Of a DNA stretch of 64,000 bases, positions 28,708 through 37,651 are shown in pieces (the first letter of the stretch is position 1; every line of letters starts with the position of its first letter). The stretch is from JAHRVQ01 sp964548025 (GTDB lineage: Bacteria; Pseudomonadota; Gammaproteobacteria; Pseudomonadales; Azotimanducaceae), in the NCBI GenBank assembly GCA_964548025.1, contig CAZJRI010000005.1, forward strand, positions 17,824 through 81,823. Reading direction: 5' to 3'. The position numbers and the translations under genes are program-made. The notes under the pieces are model-generated. The model saw only the letters and a program-made list of their open reading frames with translations, was not told where the DNA came from and did not search any database.

Positions 28708-28738
28708 ATATCTTGTAACTTTTATATCTTGTAACTTT
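28708..28738 (+). repeat. 15-bp direct repeat upstream of the crotonase gene
   Basis: ATATCTTGTAACTTT occurs twice, at 28708-28722 and 28724-28738, one base apart. It ends 12 bases before the AAGGGG ribosome-binding site, so it lies in the 5' leader or core promoter and may duplicate a control element. Confidence 0.8.
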
Positions 28739-28761
28739 GATTGAAAACCAAGGGGAAAATG

Positions 28762-29583
28762 ATGGCTGACAACGTAATAATGACAGAACGACGGGGTGAA
28801 AAAGACGGGATCTTGTGGATAACCCTGAACCGCCCGGAAAACCTAAACGCTTTGACTTTTCCGCTGCTCAAAGAGATGCGCGAGATGTTGGTGGACGCAA
28901 GATTTGACAGATCAGTTCGCTGCATAGTCATTACCGGGGCTGGACGCGGTTTCTGTGCAGGTATGGATATGGGCGGCAACGCCAATCCTGATGCAGAAAA
29001 GAAACCAGCAGACAGCAAGGTTGATCCTGAAGGCTATCGCCTGAACTTTCGTCATGAGACAGAAACCTATATTGCCCTGCGCCGAATGGAGGTGCCGATC
29101 ATCGCGATGGTCAATGGGCCTGCGGTTGGTGCAGGTCTCGACCTGGTGAGTCATTGTGACATGGCCGTCGGTTCAACTTCAGCCCGATACCAGGTGGCCT
29201 ATGTCAAGCGTGGTGTATACGCAGACCTTGGTGGTTTCTGGTCACTGCCAAAGATTCTCGGTTGGCGTAAGTCGATGGAACTCATGATGACGGGTCGATT
29301 TATGAGTGCAGAAGAAGCACATGAGGCTGGGTTGACTAACTACCTGGTTGAGCCTGATGAGCTGGAGGCCAAGACCATGGAACTCGCCCTCGAATGTGAG
29401 GCGGGACCACCCATTGCACAAAAGCTCGGGAAGATGCTCGCTTTGCGAACTTCTCATCTCGATTTCGATACAGCCATGCAATGGTCAGAGTCAACCATTC
29501 CTGTTGTCGGACTTTCCCAGGATTCGATTGAGGGTATGAAAGCGTTTTCTGAAAAAAGGGAAACAGATTTCAAGGGGCGGTAG
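28762..29583 (+). CDS. Enoyl-CoA hydratase/isomerase family protein
   Basis: The start is placed at ATG 28762, six bases after AAGGGG; an in-frame TTG at 28741 lies before that site. The 273-residue crotonase has the oxyanion stretch GAGRGFCAGMDMGGN, VPIIAMVNGPAVGAGLDL and the catalytic-helix region KRGVYADLGGFWSLPKIL. It acts on 2-enoyl-CoA esters in the cytoplasm. It has its own upstream direct repeats and is followed by a strong terminator, so it is probably monocistronic or the last gene of its unit. Specificity is not decidable. Confidence 0.87.
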   Translation: MADNVIMTERRGEKDGILWITLNRPENLNALTFPLLKEMREMLVDARFDRSVRCIVITGAGRGFCAGMDMGGNANPDAEKKPADSKVDPEGYRLNFRHETETYIALRRMEVPIIAMVNGPAVGAGLDLVSHCDMAVGSTSARYQVAYVKRGVYADLGGFWSLPKILGWRKSMELMMTGRFMSAEEAHEAGLTNYLVEPDELEAKTMELALECEAGPPIAQKLGKMLALRTSHLDFDTAMQWSESTIPVVGLSQDSIEGMKAFSEKRETDFKGR

Positions 29584-29621
29584 CAGTCAAGTCGATTAAT
29601 CAATCGTTTCTCAAAAACAAG

Positions 29622-29659
29622 AGCGGGTATGGCGACCAACTGCGCCATACCCGCTTTTT
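29622..29659 (+). terminator. Rho-independent terminator after the crotonase gene
   Basis: Arms GCGGGTATGGCG (29623-29634) and CGCCATACCCGC (29643-29654) pair perfectly around an 8-base loop, with an extra A-T pair and a T5 run at 29655-29659. It starts about 40 bases after the stop. Confidence 0.93.
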
Positions 29660-29735
29660 GAATACTACCTGATCAGAATACGGTTGCATTCCGAGAGAAA
29701 TGCAGATGAAGATTTAGATCTTCGACATTTGACTA

Positions 29736-29939
29736 TCACATACCCGGTACGAAGATGTGGAGCAAATAAAGAAGAACAGGAAAGAAGATACAGAGCCAAA
29801 GTAAGGCCCACATACCTGATTCGGTAAGACCCTCGCCATCTTCTTCACTTTCAGCGTCGGATGAAGCTTGACACCTGGGACAGCCCCAGGACGCATCCGT
29901 CATCTCGAATCCGCATTTCGGACACTTTTTATTCGCCAC
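29736..29939 (-). CDS. Small zinc-ribbon membrane protein
   Basis: The 67-residue product begins with a CPKC...CPRC zinc ribbon (Cys6, Cys9, Cys20, Cys23), then an acidic segment rich in Glu and Ser, and one C-terminal helix (MWALLWLCIFFPVLLYLLH). The architecture suggests a metal-binding domain facing the cytoplasm and tethered to the membrane. No homologous function is recognised. It sits alone between a terminator and a divergent exported-protein gene. Confidence 0.75.
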   Translation of the reverse strand: MANKKCPKCGFEMTDASWGCPRCQASSDAESEEDGEGLTESGMWALLWLCIFFPVLLYLLHIFVPGM

Positions 29940-30121
29940 GCTAGCCCTCCTGCTTGTACAAGAAGCACAGTAAATTAACGGTCTCAGTGTAACATTTGCG
30001 CCAACGGAAGGGGAAACCGTCCACTCAATGACTTGAGATTCAAGCTGGAAGTATGGCAGGGTACTTTTGTCTCGATCATGGCGATTCTGATTTCGCTGAT
30101 ATTTCCGACAGAGGGAGAAAC

Positions 30122-30586
30122 ATGAAGAATAATCTGCATACAGTTATTGCAATAATGGGGCTGATTCTGCTGTCACTTTCTGCGCAGGCGCAGCAATCAG
30201 GTGTCATCGCCCCACCACCTGCTGTCGACCTCTTTCTCGAAGTGACCACCGGTCCAAAGGGTGCACCCGTTCTCTCTGAAAGTGAATTCAAGCTGGTTGC
30301 GGGCGGTTATTATCGATTCAACTTTGTCTGCCCCGACGTAAAAGATGATGAGAGGGGCTTCCAATTCAGGGCAACAAGATTGGTTGCGAACTCGCACATC
30401 AGGGTCTTTAGCGTTGGCAATATCGAACTCTATCTGCAGGGCCAGACATTCCGCGCAATTCAGTGTGATGAGGCCGGTTCAGCCAGATTCAGCTTCCACC
30501 CGATGCGAAAGGGAGTCTATGAAATTGACGTTGCTGATCATTCCGATCCTCCTCAGCAGGCACTCGGCAAAATAGTAGTAGATTGA
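30122..30586 (+). CDS. Small exported protein of unknown function
   Basis: Start at ATG 30122 gives a 154-residue protein with a clear signal peptide (to about SAQAQQS); AGGGAG precedes it. A longer frame from 30053 adds a non-signal N-terminus. The mature part of about 130 residues looks beta-rich (FKLVAGGYYRFNFVCPD, HIRVFSVGNIELYLQG, ARFSFHPMRKGVYEIDVAD), reminiscent of small periplasmic beta-sandwich proteins, but I do not recognise the family. Two cysteines (about residues 68 and 115) might form a disulfide. It lies alone, upstream of the FAD monooxygenase gene, with 173 bases between. Confidence 0.7.
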   Translation: MKNNLHTVIAIMGLILLSLSAQAQQSGVIAPPPAVDLFLEVTTGPKGAPVLSESEFKLVAGGYYRFNFVCPDVKDDERGFQFRATRLVANSHIRVFSVGNIELYLQGQTFRAIQCDEAGSARFSFHPMRKGVYEIDVADHSDPPQQALGKIVVD

Positions 30587-30759
30587 TCACCATAGATTCT
30601 ATTAGACGGAACGATACCGTGGGTACTCAGTACTCTCGTTTTCATTCAATTTCGTCAATCATTGATGTGGCGTGATCCCCGATTGTTATCCCGATTTGGT
30701 AAGGCATCCGTGATCGTGTTACCTTGATAAAAAACAATAACAATCGGAGGAGATGTTCA

Positions 30760-32577
30760 GTGAGCAAGGTATTGAAGAAAGAGTATTCCAATTTGGGTTT
30801 TGATCCTGACGAGTTGCGCGCTAAATACAAGGCGGAACGGGACAAGAGAATTCGCCCTGACGGCAACGCCCAGTATGTGGAAGTCAGTGGTGAGTTTGAA
30901 CATTATACTGACGATCCCTACGTTGAACCCGGCTTCAGCCGTGAACCGCTTACCGATGAGGTTGATGTCGTCATCATTGGCGGGGGCTTCGGTGGTTTAC
31001 TGGCTGGTGCGAGATTTCGCGAGGCGGGCTTAAAAGATATCCGTATTATTGAAGCAGGTGGTGATTTTGGCGGCACCTGGTACTGGAATCGCTACCCTGG
31101 TGCCCAGTGTGACATTGAAGCGTATTGTTATCTGCCGTTGCTCGAGGAACTCGGTTATATGCCCAAGGAGAAATACTCCTACGCACCCGAGATTTACGAG
31201 CACTCACAACGGATTGCCAAATCATTTGATCTATACGAGTCTGCATGTTTCCAGACCAGGGTGACAGATCTTGAGTGGGATGAAGATGCTGCACGCTGGA
31301 CGGTATCAACTAACCGTGACGATGCTATGAGAGCCCGTTTTGTTGTGATGGCCACGGGACCGTTGAATAGACCCAAGTTGCCATCGATCCCGGGGATTGA
31401 ATCTTTCGAGGGGCATACTTTTCACACCAGCAGGTGGGATTATGAATACACGGGTGGTGACAATAATGGCAATCTGCACAAGCTCTCCGACAAACGAGTT
31501 GCTGTTATCGGCACAGGCGCAACCACCATCCAGAGCGTACCTTATGTAGGGGAGTCTGCCGAACACCTCTACCTGTTTCAACGCACGCCCTCCTCGGTAG
31601 ATGAGCGTGGTAATTCACCAACCGATCAAAGCTGGGCAGAGTCCCTTGAACCCGGTTGGCAAAGAGAGAGAAGGCAGAACTTCAACGATATGGTCATAGG
31701 CCGGCCAGTCAAGGAGGACCTGGTTAACGATGGCTGGACTGAAATCTTCCGTAGTCTGGCCAGCATGGTGCCGTCTGAGCGCAAAGCGGAAATATCTCCG
31801 GCAGAAGCTGCAGAACTCGCAGAACTTGCCGACTTCAAGAAGATGAATGGCATTCGTGCCCGCGTTGATGCAACAGTAACGGACAAAGATACTGCAGAGA
31901 CGCTCAAACCCTGGTATCGACAATTCTGCAAACGCCCGACATTTAACGATGAATATCTGCCGACATTCAACCTGCCAAATGTCACGCTGATAGACACTAG
32001 CGACACCCAGGGCGTCGAGAGAATTACGAAAAATGGCGTAGTCGCAAACGGCGTGGAATATGAGGTTGATTGCATAATCTATGCAACAGGATTCGAGGTA
32101 GGCACCTCCTATACACGCCGTGCCGGTTATGAAATTCACGGTCAGGACGGGGTCAAGCTGTCAGAGTACTGGTCAGATGGCATGAAGACCATGCATGGTT
32201 TTTCCAGTCATGGTTTTCCAAATTGCTTCCAGCTTGGTCTGGGTCAGAATGGGCTTTCAGTCAATCTTACCGCGGTACTTGACGATCAGGCCCAGCATGT
32301 AGCCTACATCATCAGTGAAATCATCAAGCGTGGCGCTCGTTATTCACAACCGACCGTAGAGGCCGAGGCAGAATGGGTCAAGACCATCAGAAGCCTGTCA
32401 GTATTAGGTACTGAGTTTTTTGAAGCCTGCACTCCGGGGTATTACAACAACGAGGGTAAGGTGGGTGAAGGCGGTGGCATTAACACTGAGTCTTATGCGC
32501 CGGGTCTTAATGCCTTCAACGCGATTTTAAGGGAGTGGCGCGACTCAGGTGAAATGTCGGGCCTCGAACTCGGTTAA
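30760..32577 (+). CDS. Flavin-containing (Baeyer-Villiger-type) monooxygenase
   Basis: A GTG at 30760 is the start: GGAGGAGA at 30746-30753 is six to seven bases upstream; an in-frame TTG at 30724 lies before it. The 605-residue enzyme has an FAD Rossmann motif GGGFGG (about 74-79), GGTWYWNRYPGAQCD (about 100-114), the Baeyer-Villiger fingerprint FEGHTFHTSRWD (about 215-227) and an NADPH Rossmann motif VIGTGATTIQS (about 250). Type I enzymes insert oxygen next to a ketone using NADPH and FAD, forming esters or lactones. Substrate is unknown. It ends in a hairpin terminator and converges with the heme-barrel gene. Confidence 0.9.
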   Translation: MSKVLKKEYSNLGFDPDELRAKYKAERDKRIRPDGNAQYVEVSGEFEHYTDDPYVEPGFSREPLTDEVDVVIIGGGFGGLLAGARFREAGLKDIRIIEAGGDFGGTWYWNRYPGAQCDIEAYCYLPLLEELGYMPKEKYSYAPEIYEHSQRIAKSFDLYESACFQTRVTDLEWDEDAARWTVSTNRDDAMRARFVVMATGPLNRPKLPSIPGIESFEGHTFHTSRWDYEYTGGDNNGNLHKLSDKRVAVIGTGATTIQSVPYVGESAEHLYLFQRTPSSVDERGNSPTDQSWAESLEPGWQRERRQNFNDMVIGRPVKEDLVNDGWTEIFRSLASMVPSERKAEISPAEAAELAELADFKKMNGIRARVDATVTDKDTAETLKPWYRQFCKRPTFNDEYLPTFNLPNVTLIDTSDTQGVERITKNGVVANGVEYEVDCIIYATGFEVGTSYTRRAGYEIHGQDGVKLSEYWSDGMKTMHGFSSHGFPNCFQLGLGQNGLSVNLTAVLDDQAQHVAYIISEIIKRGARYSQPTVEAEAEWVKTIRSLSVLGTEFFEACTPGYYNNEGKVGEGGGINTESYAPGLNAFNAILREWRDSGEMSGLELG

Positions 32578-32592
32578 GCCGGATAATTCTAC

Positions 32593-32622
32593 GGGAGAGA
32601 GTAGCATGAGCTACTCCCTCCT
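32593..32622 (+). terminator. Hairpin terminator after the FAD monooxygenase gene
   Basis: Stem GAGTAGC/GCTACTC with loop ATGA extends by five further pairs after one mismatch. It begins 15 bases after the stop and is followed by GTTTAG, a poor T-tract. Confidence 0.55.
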
Positions 32623-32671
32623 GTTTAGTAGCGCATTCGAGTCGTAATTACAGAACTGCCTGAACAGTAAA

Positions 32672-33286
32672 TTACTGACGAGTTAATACATTTTGATCCG
32701 TGTGATCGAATGTCTTTCCATAAATCTCAAGAACTGTTGTCTCTGAATAGGACAGTTCGTCATCATGAACTGTTATGTGATGATGGAACTCTACAGTACG
32801 TGCGTTCCTCTGCATGAAAGGTGACTGAATAATTTGCCAGTCTTCATTATTCAGGTCTGCTGAGACTTTAAGGGCAATACTGCCGTCCTTTTCTTTTTCG
32901 CCACTATGGGTTCCACCAGCGATGACACTCACCGCACGAGGGATGGTCAACGAATGCATTATGATCCCCTCACTTGCATCCCACATCCAGTAACCGGTTT
33001 CATCGTGGAATACTTCATCGTTGGACTTGCGTTGAACGATCTGACGGTAGTGGAGTACTGCTAAAGTCTGTGATTCAGCATTGGTGACATCTCCAATCGC
33101 TTCGAAGGTAATAGTCTCATAATAGGGGTTGTTTTCTTCGCCATCCGGTTCGGGGGCAATATCAATACCCTTATCGCCGCGCCAGGTCCCAATGAGTTCG
33201 CTCAGTGGCCCGTAGTCAATGCTGTCATCCACTGCTTGATCCTCTTGTTTGCCAGAAAGGGGGGGTGAGTGTCTCTCAGTTTGCAT
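32672..33286 (-). CDS. Heme-binding beta-barrel (nitrobindin/FABP-like) protein
   Basis: The 204-residue cytoplasmic protein has the conserved GTWRGDKG opening strand and the long patterned barrel (YYETITFEAIGDVTNAESQ, HDETGYWMWDASEG, MHSLTIPRAVSVIAGG) of the nitrobindin-like FABP family. Such ferric-heme barrels are thought to bind heme and interact with NO or peroxynitrite. Heme-ligating His cannot be proven by eye, though HHHITVHDDE lies near the C-terminus. It converges with the monooxygenase gene and diverges from yejB, with 160 bases between. Confidence 0.8.
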   Translation of the reverse strand: MQTERHSPPLSGKQEDQAVDDSIDYGPLSELIGTWRGDKGIDIAPEPDGEENNPYYETITFEAIGDVTNAESQTLAVLHYRQIVQRKSNDEVFHDETGYWMWDASEGIIMHSLTIPRAVSVIAGGTHSGEKEKDGSIALKVSADLNNEDWQIIQSPFMQRNARTVEFHHHITVHDDELSYSETTVLEIYGKTFDHTDQNVLTRQ

Positions 33287-33446
33287 GTTGCAGCTGACAA
33301 ATGCACCTAACCATTGATTCTATTGGCTCGGGTAAAGTAATCTCACCCAAACAATAAGAATTTGAAACATAGATGACTGACATTGCTTGTTTTAGCTTTA
33401 GTGAAGAGATTGTCTCAATCGATCAGATAAGTGAAGGTACATAGGC

Positions 33447-34529
33447 ATGGGCTCCTATCTTTTAAAGCGCCTGCTTCTGATCGTGCCCACCCTGTTCGGT
33501 ATTATCCTGATCAATTTTGTCATCGTGCAATTTGCGCCTGGCGGCCCGGTTGAGCAGATTATTGCCCAGACGGCCTTCGGACTGAGTTCAAGCACCACGG
33601 GTGTCAGCGGTGGCAGTGATGTTGGCTCTTCAGGCAATACAAGCAATCTGGATGCTGGCGCAAGCTACGGTCTGCCGCTCGAAGTCATCGAAGAACTGGA
33701 GCGCCAGTTCGGGTTTGACAAGCCACCCCACGAACGATTCCTGACCATGGTGGGTAACTATATGGTGCTGGATTTCGGGACCAGTTTTTTCCAGGACCGT
33801 CCCGTGGTGGATCTGATAGTGGAGCGCATGCCAGTGTCAATCTCGCTCGGATTATGGTCATTGCTGATGATCTACGGCATATCGATACCGCTGGGTATCG
33901 CTAAAGCCGTCAGAAATGGCAGCCCCTTTGATATCTGGACCAGTGCACTAATTTTTATCGGCTATGCAATCCCGGGATTCATCTTCGCCGTGCTGTTAAT
34001 TGTTTTATTCGCTGGTGGCAACTATCTGGATGTTTTTCCGTTGCGTGGTCTGGTCTCCGACAATTGGGCTGATCTCAGTTGGGGAGACAGGATCCTTGAT
34101 TATCTCTGGCACCTTACCCTGCCGATTATGGCACTCACTATTGGTGGTTTTGCCACGCTGACGATGCTGACAAAGAACTCCTTTCTGGAAGAAATAAGCA
34201 AGCAGTTCGTACTCACTGCCCGGGCCAAGGGACTGACTGAAATACGCGTCCTCTACGGGCATGTGTTTCGAAATGCCATGTTGATCGTGATTGCCGGATT
34301 CCCCGCCGCGTTTATCGGTATCCTCTTTACCGGTTCGTTGTTGATTGAAGTGATATTTTCTCTGGATGGTATGGGACTGCTGAGTTATGAAGCGGTGATC
34401 AAGCGGGACTACCCGATTCTGTTTGGTACGCTTTTCTGCTTTACATTGATTGGACTCGTGATGCACCTGATCGGTGATATGGTCTATGTACTTGTTGATC
34501 CGCGAATTGACTTCGAGACTCGCGAATGA
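33447..34529 (+). CDS. yejB: YejB-like microcin C/oligopeptide ABC permease
   Basis: The 360-residue permease begins MGSYLLKRLLLIVPTLFG, has about six TM helices and an extended early periplasmic loop rich in Ser, Gly and Asn (about 50-80) as in YejB. The binding-protein-dependent transport signature ending in AKGLTEIRVLYGHVFRNA is present at about 260-280. It forms an inner-membrane channel with YejE for uptake of oligopeptides or microcin C-like compounds. Its stop overlaps the yejE start by four bases. No ATPase gene (yejF) follows in the window. Confidence 0.92.
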   Translation: MGSYLLKRLLLIVPTLFGIILINFVIVQFAPGGPVEQIIAQTAFGLSSSTTGVSGGSDVGSSGNTSNLDAGASYGLPLEVIEELERQFGFDKPPHERFLTMVGNYMVLDFGTSFFQDRPVVDLIVERMPVSISLGLWSLLMIYGISIPLGIAKAVRNGSPFDIWTSALIFIGYAIPGFIFAVLLIVLFAGGNYLDVFPLRGLVSDNWADLSWGDRILDYLWHLTLPIMALTIGGFATLTMLTKNSFLEEISKQFVLTARAKGLTEIRVLYGHVFRNAMLIVIAGFPAAFIGILFTGSLLIEVIFSLDGMGLLSYEAVIKRDYPILFGTLFCFTLIGLVMHLIGDMVYVLVDPRIDFETRE

Positions 34530-35566
34530 ATGCGGTCACACTGCGTCGCTGGCGGCAATTCAAGTCAAATCGTCGAGGATTCTGGTCACTCTGGATTTTC
34601 GCTTTTCTTTTTATTCTCTCGCTCTGCGCAGAAATGATCGCCAATGATGATCCGATTGTGATCAGGATCAATGGTGAACATCGATTCCCCGCGTTTGTGA
34701 CTTATACCGAGCAGGAACTCGGCGGTGTTCTACCGGTGGCAGCTCAATACAGCGATCCATTCGTGAAGGAACTGATAGAAGAATCCGGGGGCTGGATGCT
34801 GATGCCGATTATCCCCTTCAGCTTTGATACACAGGACGTTTATATTGAATCCTCGGCACCGGCGCCTCCATCTGCGGATCACTGGCTGGGCACAGACGAC
34901 CGGGCCAGAGATACGCTGGCGAGACTTATTTATGGCTTTCGACTCTCTGTATTATTCGGGCTATCGCTCACAGCATTAAGTTCCGTGATTGGTATCACCG
35001 TCGGTGCTGTACAAGGCTATTTCGGTGGCATGGTTGATCTTGCCGGGCAGCGATTTGTAGAGATCTGGGCTGGCCTGCCAATCCTTCTCACACTGATTAT
35101 TCTGGCCAGCGTTGTTGACCCGAATGTTTTCTGGTTGCTTGGCATACTTACGCTGTTTAGTTGGATGCCATTGGTGGGCGTTGTAAGGGCTGAGTTTCTG
35201 CGCACACGTAATTTCGAATTCGTACGCGCTGCCCGTGCCCTTGGGGTTAAGGATGTTCAAATCATGCGTCGTCATGTACTGCCCAATGCAATGGTTGCAG
35301 CGCTCACATTTCTGCCCTTTATCTTAAGTGGTGCAGTGACGACGCTGACAGCTCTCGATTTTCTCGGATTTGGTTTACCGGCAGACTCCCCTTCGCTTGG
35401 TGAATTGCTGGCGCAGGGCAAGAACAATCTGCAGGCACCCTGGTTGGGCCTGTCGGGATTTGTGACACTCGGTCTTATGCTGACCCTGTTAATATTTGTT
35501 GGTGAGGGCTTGAGGGATGCATTCGATCCACGTCACCAGGGTACCCAGGCATCGGCGATTGACTAG
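34526..35566 (+). CDS. yejE: YejE-like microcin C/oligopeptide ABC permease
   Basis: The 346-residue protein opens with RWRQFKSNRRGFWSLWIF, has a periplasmic segment after TM1, and then DHWLGTDDRARDTLARLIYG, the OppC-like region, followed by the EAA-type loop RAARALGVKDVQIMRRHVLP and five more TM helices. It pairs with YejB to form the transmembrane path. The ATGA overlap shows translational coupling. It ends two bases before the convergent yejA-like gene, an unusual layout, since YejA and YejF normally flank these genes in one operon. Confidence 0.92.
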   Translation: MNAVTLRRWRQFKSNRRGFWSLWIFAFLFILSLCAEMIANDDPIVIRINGEHRFPAFVTYTEQELGGVLPVAAQYSDPFVKELIEESGGWMLMPIIPFSFDTQDVYIESSAPAPPSADHWLGTDDRARDTLARLIYGFRLSVLFGLSLTALSSVIGITVGAVQGYFGGMVDLAGQRFVEIWAGLPILLTLIILASVVDPNVFWLLGILTLFSWMPLVGVVRAEFLRTRNFEFVRAARALGVKDVQIMRRHVLPNAMVAALTFLPFILSGAVTTLTALDFLGFGLPADSPSLGELLAQGKNNLQAPWLGLSGFVTLGLMLTLLIFVGEGLRDAFDPRHQGTQASAID

Positions 35567-35568
35567 GG

Positions 35569-37476
35569 TCATCTTCCAGTCAGTTCTGCCATTCCTTTGG
35601 CAACATTTTCAGCCTGTGTATCATCCCACCACCAGGTATCATGGGGTGCAACGCGTAACAGGCGGCTTGTAAGCTCTGGCTGACCAAATTTATCCCAGTA
35701 AACCTGTCGCCGCCCTGGTGAACCCAGCCCTGGTATGTAGTAGAAATTCCACAAAAGGATTCGATCCAGCGCTCTTGTGGCGGCATAAAAATCCTCAGGG
35801 TTTCTCGCGGCCATGACTTGTTCAATCATCGCATCCACGGCGGGATTTCTGATGTTGCTCCAGTTCTGTCCTCCTTTTGAATCGGCAGACGCGGACCCCA
35901 GTTGATTTCGCAGGTATATCCCTGGGGTATTGGTCGGCTCGAAGGATCGGCAGGTTCCGTCAAATTGACTATTGCGCATTCGATGCAGCCAATTTGACAA
36001 TTCAAGCTGTCTTGCTGTTGATTTGATACCTATCAGGTTCAGCATGCGCATCAGTGGCGTTTCCTGACGTAACGAAAAAGGGGAGTTAAATATCAGGCTA
36101 ACAGTGAATGGTTCGCCCGTTTCAATATTGGTCATTATGCCATCACGAAGTTCCCAGCCAGCCGCCTGCATCAGTTCAAGTGCCCGTTTCACATTGTCGC
36201 GATCGTAGCCATAGCCACTGGTTTCATTACCTACCCACTCATGGGTGAAGACCCGGTCGGGAATCTGACCACGCCAGGGTTCCAATAGGGCCAGTTCTTT
36301 TTCAGACGGCAGACCGCTTGATGCCATGGGTGAATTATAGAAATAACTCTTGGCATAGTTATAAAAGCCGTACATGAGGACCCGATTGGTCCAGCTCCAT
36401 TCAGACATCAGCCACAACGCTTCCCGAACCCTGACATCCTGGAATTTTTTCTTGTCCATATTCCAGTGAATCGGTGCCCACAATCCCCAGGGTTTTGAGA
36501 TATCCACCAGGTCCTTTTTCAGAAATCCAGCCTCCACCGCAGGAAACCCGTAGGCAGTCACCCAGTTCTTGGAAACCGTCTCCTCACGGATGTCTATAAC
36601 ATCACCCTTGAGAGCTTCCAACATGACAGATTCATCCCGAAAGTAGTCATATTTCAGGCGATCAAAATTAAACCTGCCCTTGTTGACCGCGATGTCTGCT
36701 CCCCAGTAATTCTCAACCCGTTCATAGGTGATGTTTCGGCCCATTTGAAACTGGCCAATGCGATAAGGGCCACTGCCGAGGGGTGGTTCCGCGGTTGTTT
36801 TGGTAATGTCTCGTTTCTCCCAGTAGTGTTTGGGAAGGATGGAATAACCGCCGACAGTAAAGACCAGGTCAGGATTGCCTGGTGAGTTGGGTTTTGTCTT
36901 GAAGAGCACCTCGTTTTCGCTAATTCGCTCGATGCTGCCAAGCTCATAAAGCGCACTCTTTACGCCTGCCGCACCGTGCTTTTGCATGACCGAAAATGTG
37001 AACACCACGTCATCGGCTGTCAAGGGTTCGCCATCGTGCCAGTAGGCACCGTCGCGGATCTTGAATGCAAACTGTTTGTAGTCATCCGACACCCATACAC
37101 CGGCTGCCAGGCGGCCATAGTGACTCGCCGGTTCATCAATCGCTGGTTCCAGCAGTCGATCATAGAGCGCCATGGTCGGACCAAGTCTATAACTTCGCCC
37201 CTCAACACGACCCTTGTCCAGAATGCCGTTAAAGCTGTCATAGGTACCATAATCAGGAAAGCGTACCGTGCCACCTTTCGGTGCATCCGGGTTGACATAA
37301 TCGAAGTGACTGAAGTCGGCGCTGTACTTCAGGGGTTCGATATAAGACGTGCCATGCGAATATTCAATCGCATTGACTGAAATCGGGATTATCAGGATTA
37401 ATCCAAAGAGTTTTTGCCGCAGCATGAGCCGACTCGGTTTCCACATACTGTTAATCGTACATGAAAGTACATTCAC
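35569..37476 (-). CDS. yejA: YejA-like extracellular solute-binding protein (family 5)
   Basis: The 635-residue reading frame matches SBP_bac_5 YejA proteins: GTSYIEPLKYSADFSHFDYV, PDAPKGGTVRFPDYG, LLEPAIDEPASHYGRLAAG, DGAYWHDGEPLTADDVVFTF. A signal peptide starts with MLRQKLFGLILIIPISVNA at residue 18, so the true start may be any of GTG 37476, ATG 37446 or ATG 37425. It would present oligopeptides to YejB/YejE in the periplasm. It faces those genes tail to tail with a 2-base gap, so it has its own promoter; an inverted repeat lies just upstream at 37485-37510. Confidence 0.9.
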   Translation of the reverse strand: MNVLSCTINSMWKPSRLMLRQKLFGLILIIPISVNAIEYSHGTSYIEPLKYSADFSHFDYVNPDAPKGGTVRFPDYGTYDSFNGILDKGRVEGRSYRLGPTMALYDRLLEPAIDEPASHYGRLAAGVWVSDDYKQFAFKIRDGAYWHDGEPLTADDVVFTFSVMQKHGAAGVKSALYELGSIERISENEVLFKTKPNSPGNPDLVFTVGGYSILPKHYWEKRDITKTTAEPPLGSGPYRIGQFQMGRNITYERVENYWGADIAVNKGRFNFDRLKYDYFRDESVMLEALKGDVIDIREETVSKNWVTAYGFPAVEAGFLKKDLVDISKPWGLWAPIHWNMDKKKFQDVRVREALWLMSEWSWTNRVLMYGFYNYAKSYFYNSPMASSGLPSEKELALLEPWRGQIPDRVFTHEWVGNETSGYGYDRDNVKRALELMQAAGWELRDGIMTNIETGEPFTVSLIFNSPFSLRQETPLMRMLNLIGIKSTARQLELSNWLHRMRNSQFDGTCRSFEPTNTPGIYLRNQLGSASADSKGGQNWSNIRNPAVDAMIEQVMAARNPEDFYAATRALDRILLWNFYYIPGLGSPGRRQVYWDKFGQPELTSRLLRVAPHDTWWWDDTQAENVAKGMAELTGR

Positions 37477-37484
37477 GAGGGGAC

Positions 37485-37510
37485 AAAATATCTGATTCAG
37501 ATGATATTTT
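37485..37510. promoter_or_regulatory. Inverted repeat upstream of the yejA-like gene
   Basis: AAAATATC and GATATTTT flank TGATTCAGAT. The whole is A+T-rich and could be an operator or a weak hairpin. It lies 9 bases before the earliest possible yejA start and 141 bases 3' of the permease gene. Confidence 0.35.
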
Positions 37511-37651
37511 TTGGACTGGGCACGGGACCACAGCGACGCGTTTTGTCAGACTGGATTTTAAGGTCTCCGTTGGCCCGAACTTACTGTCAGGAACTAACTA
37601 TTTGGATCATGTTTTGATTTAACGGTTCTTGAGTAGTGTACTTGCAGCCAT

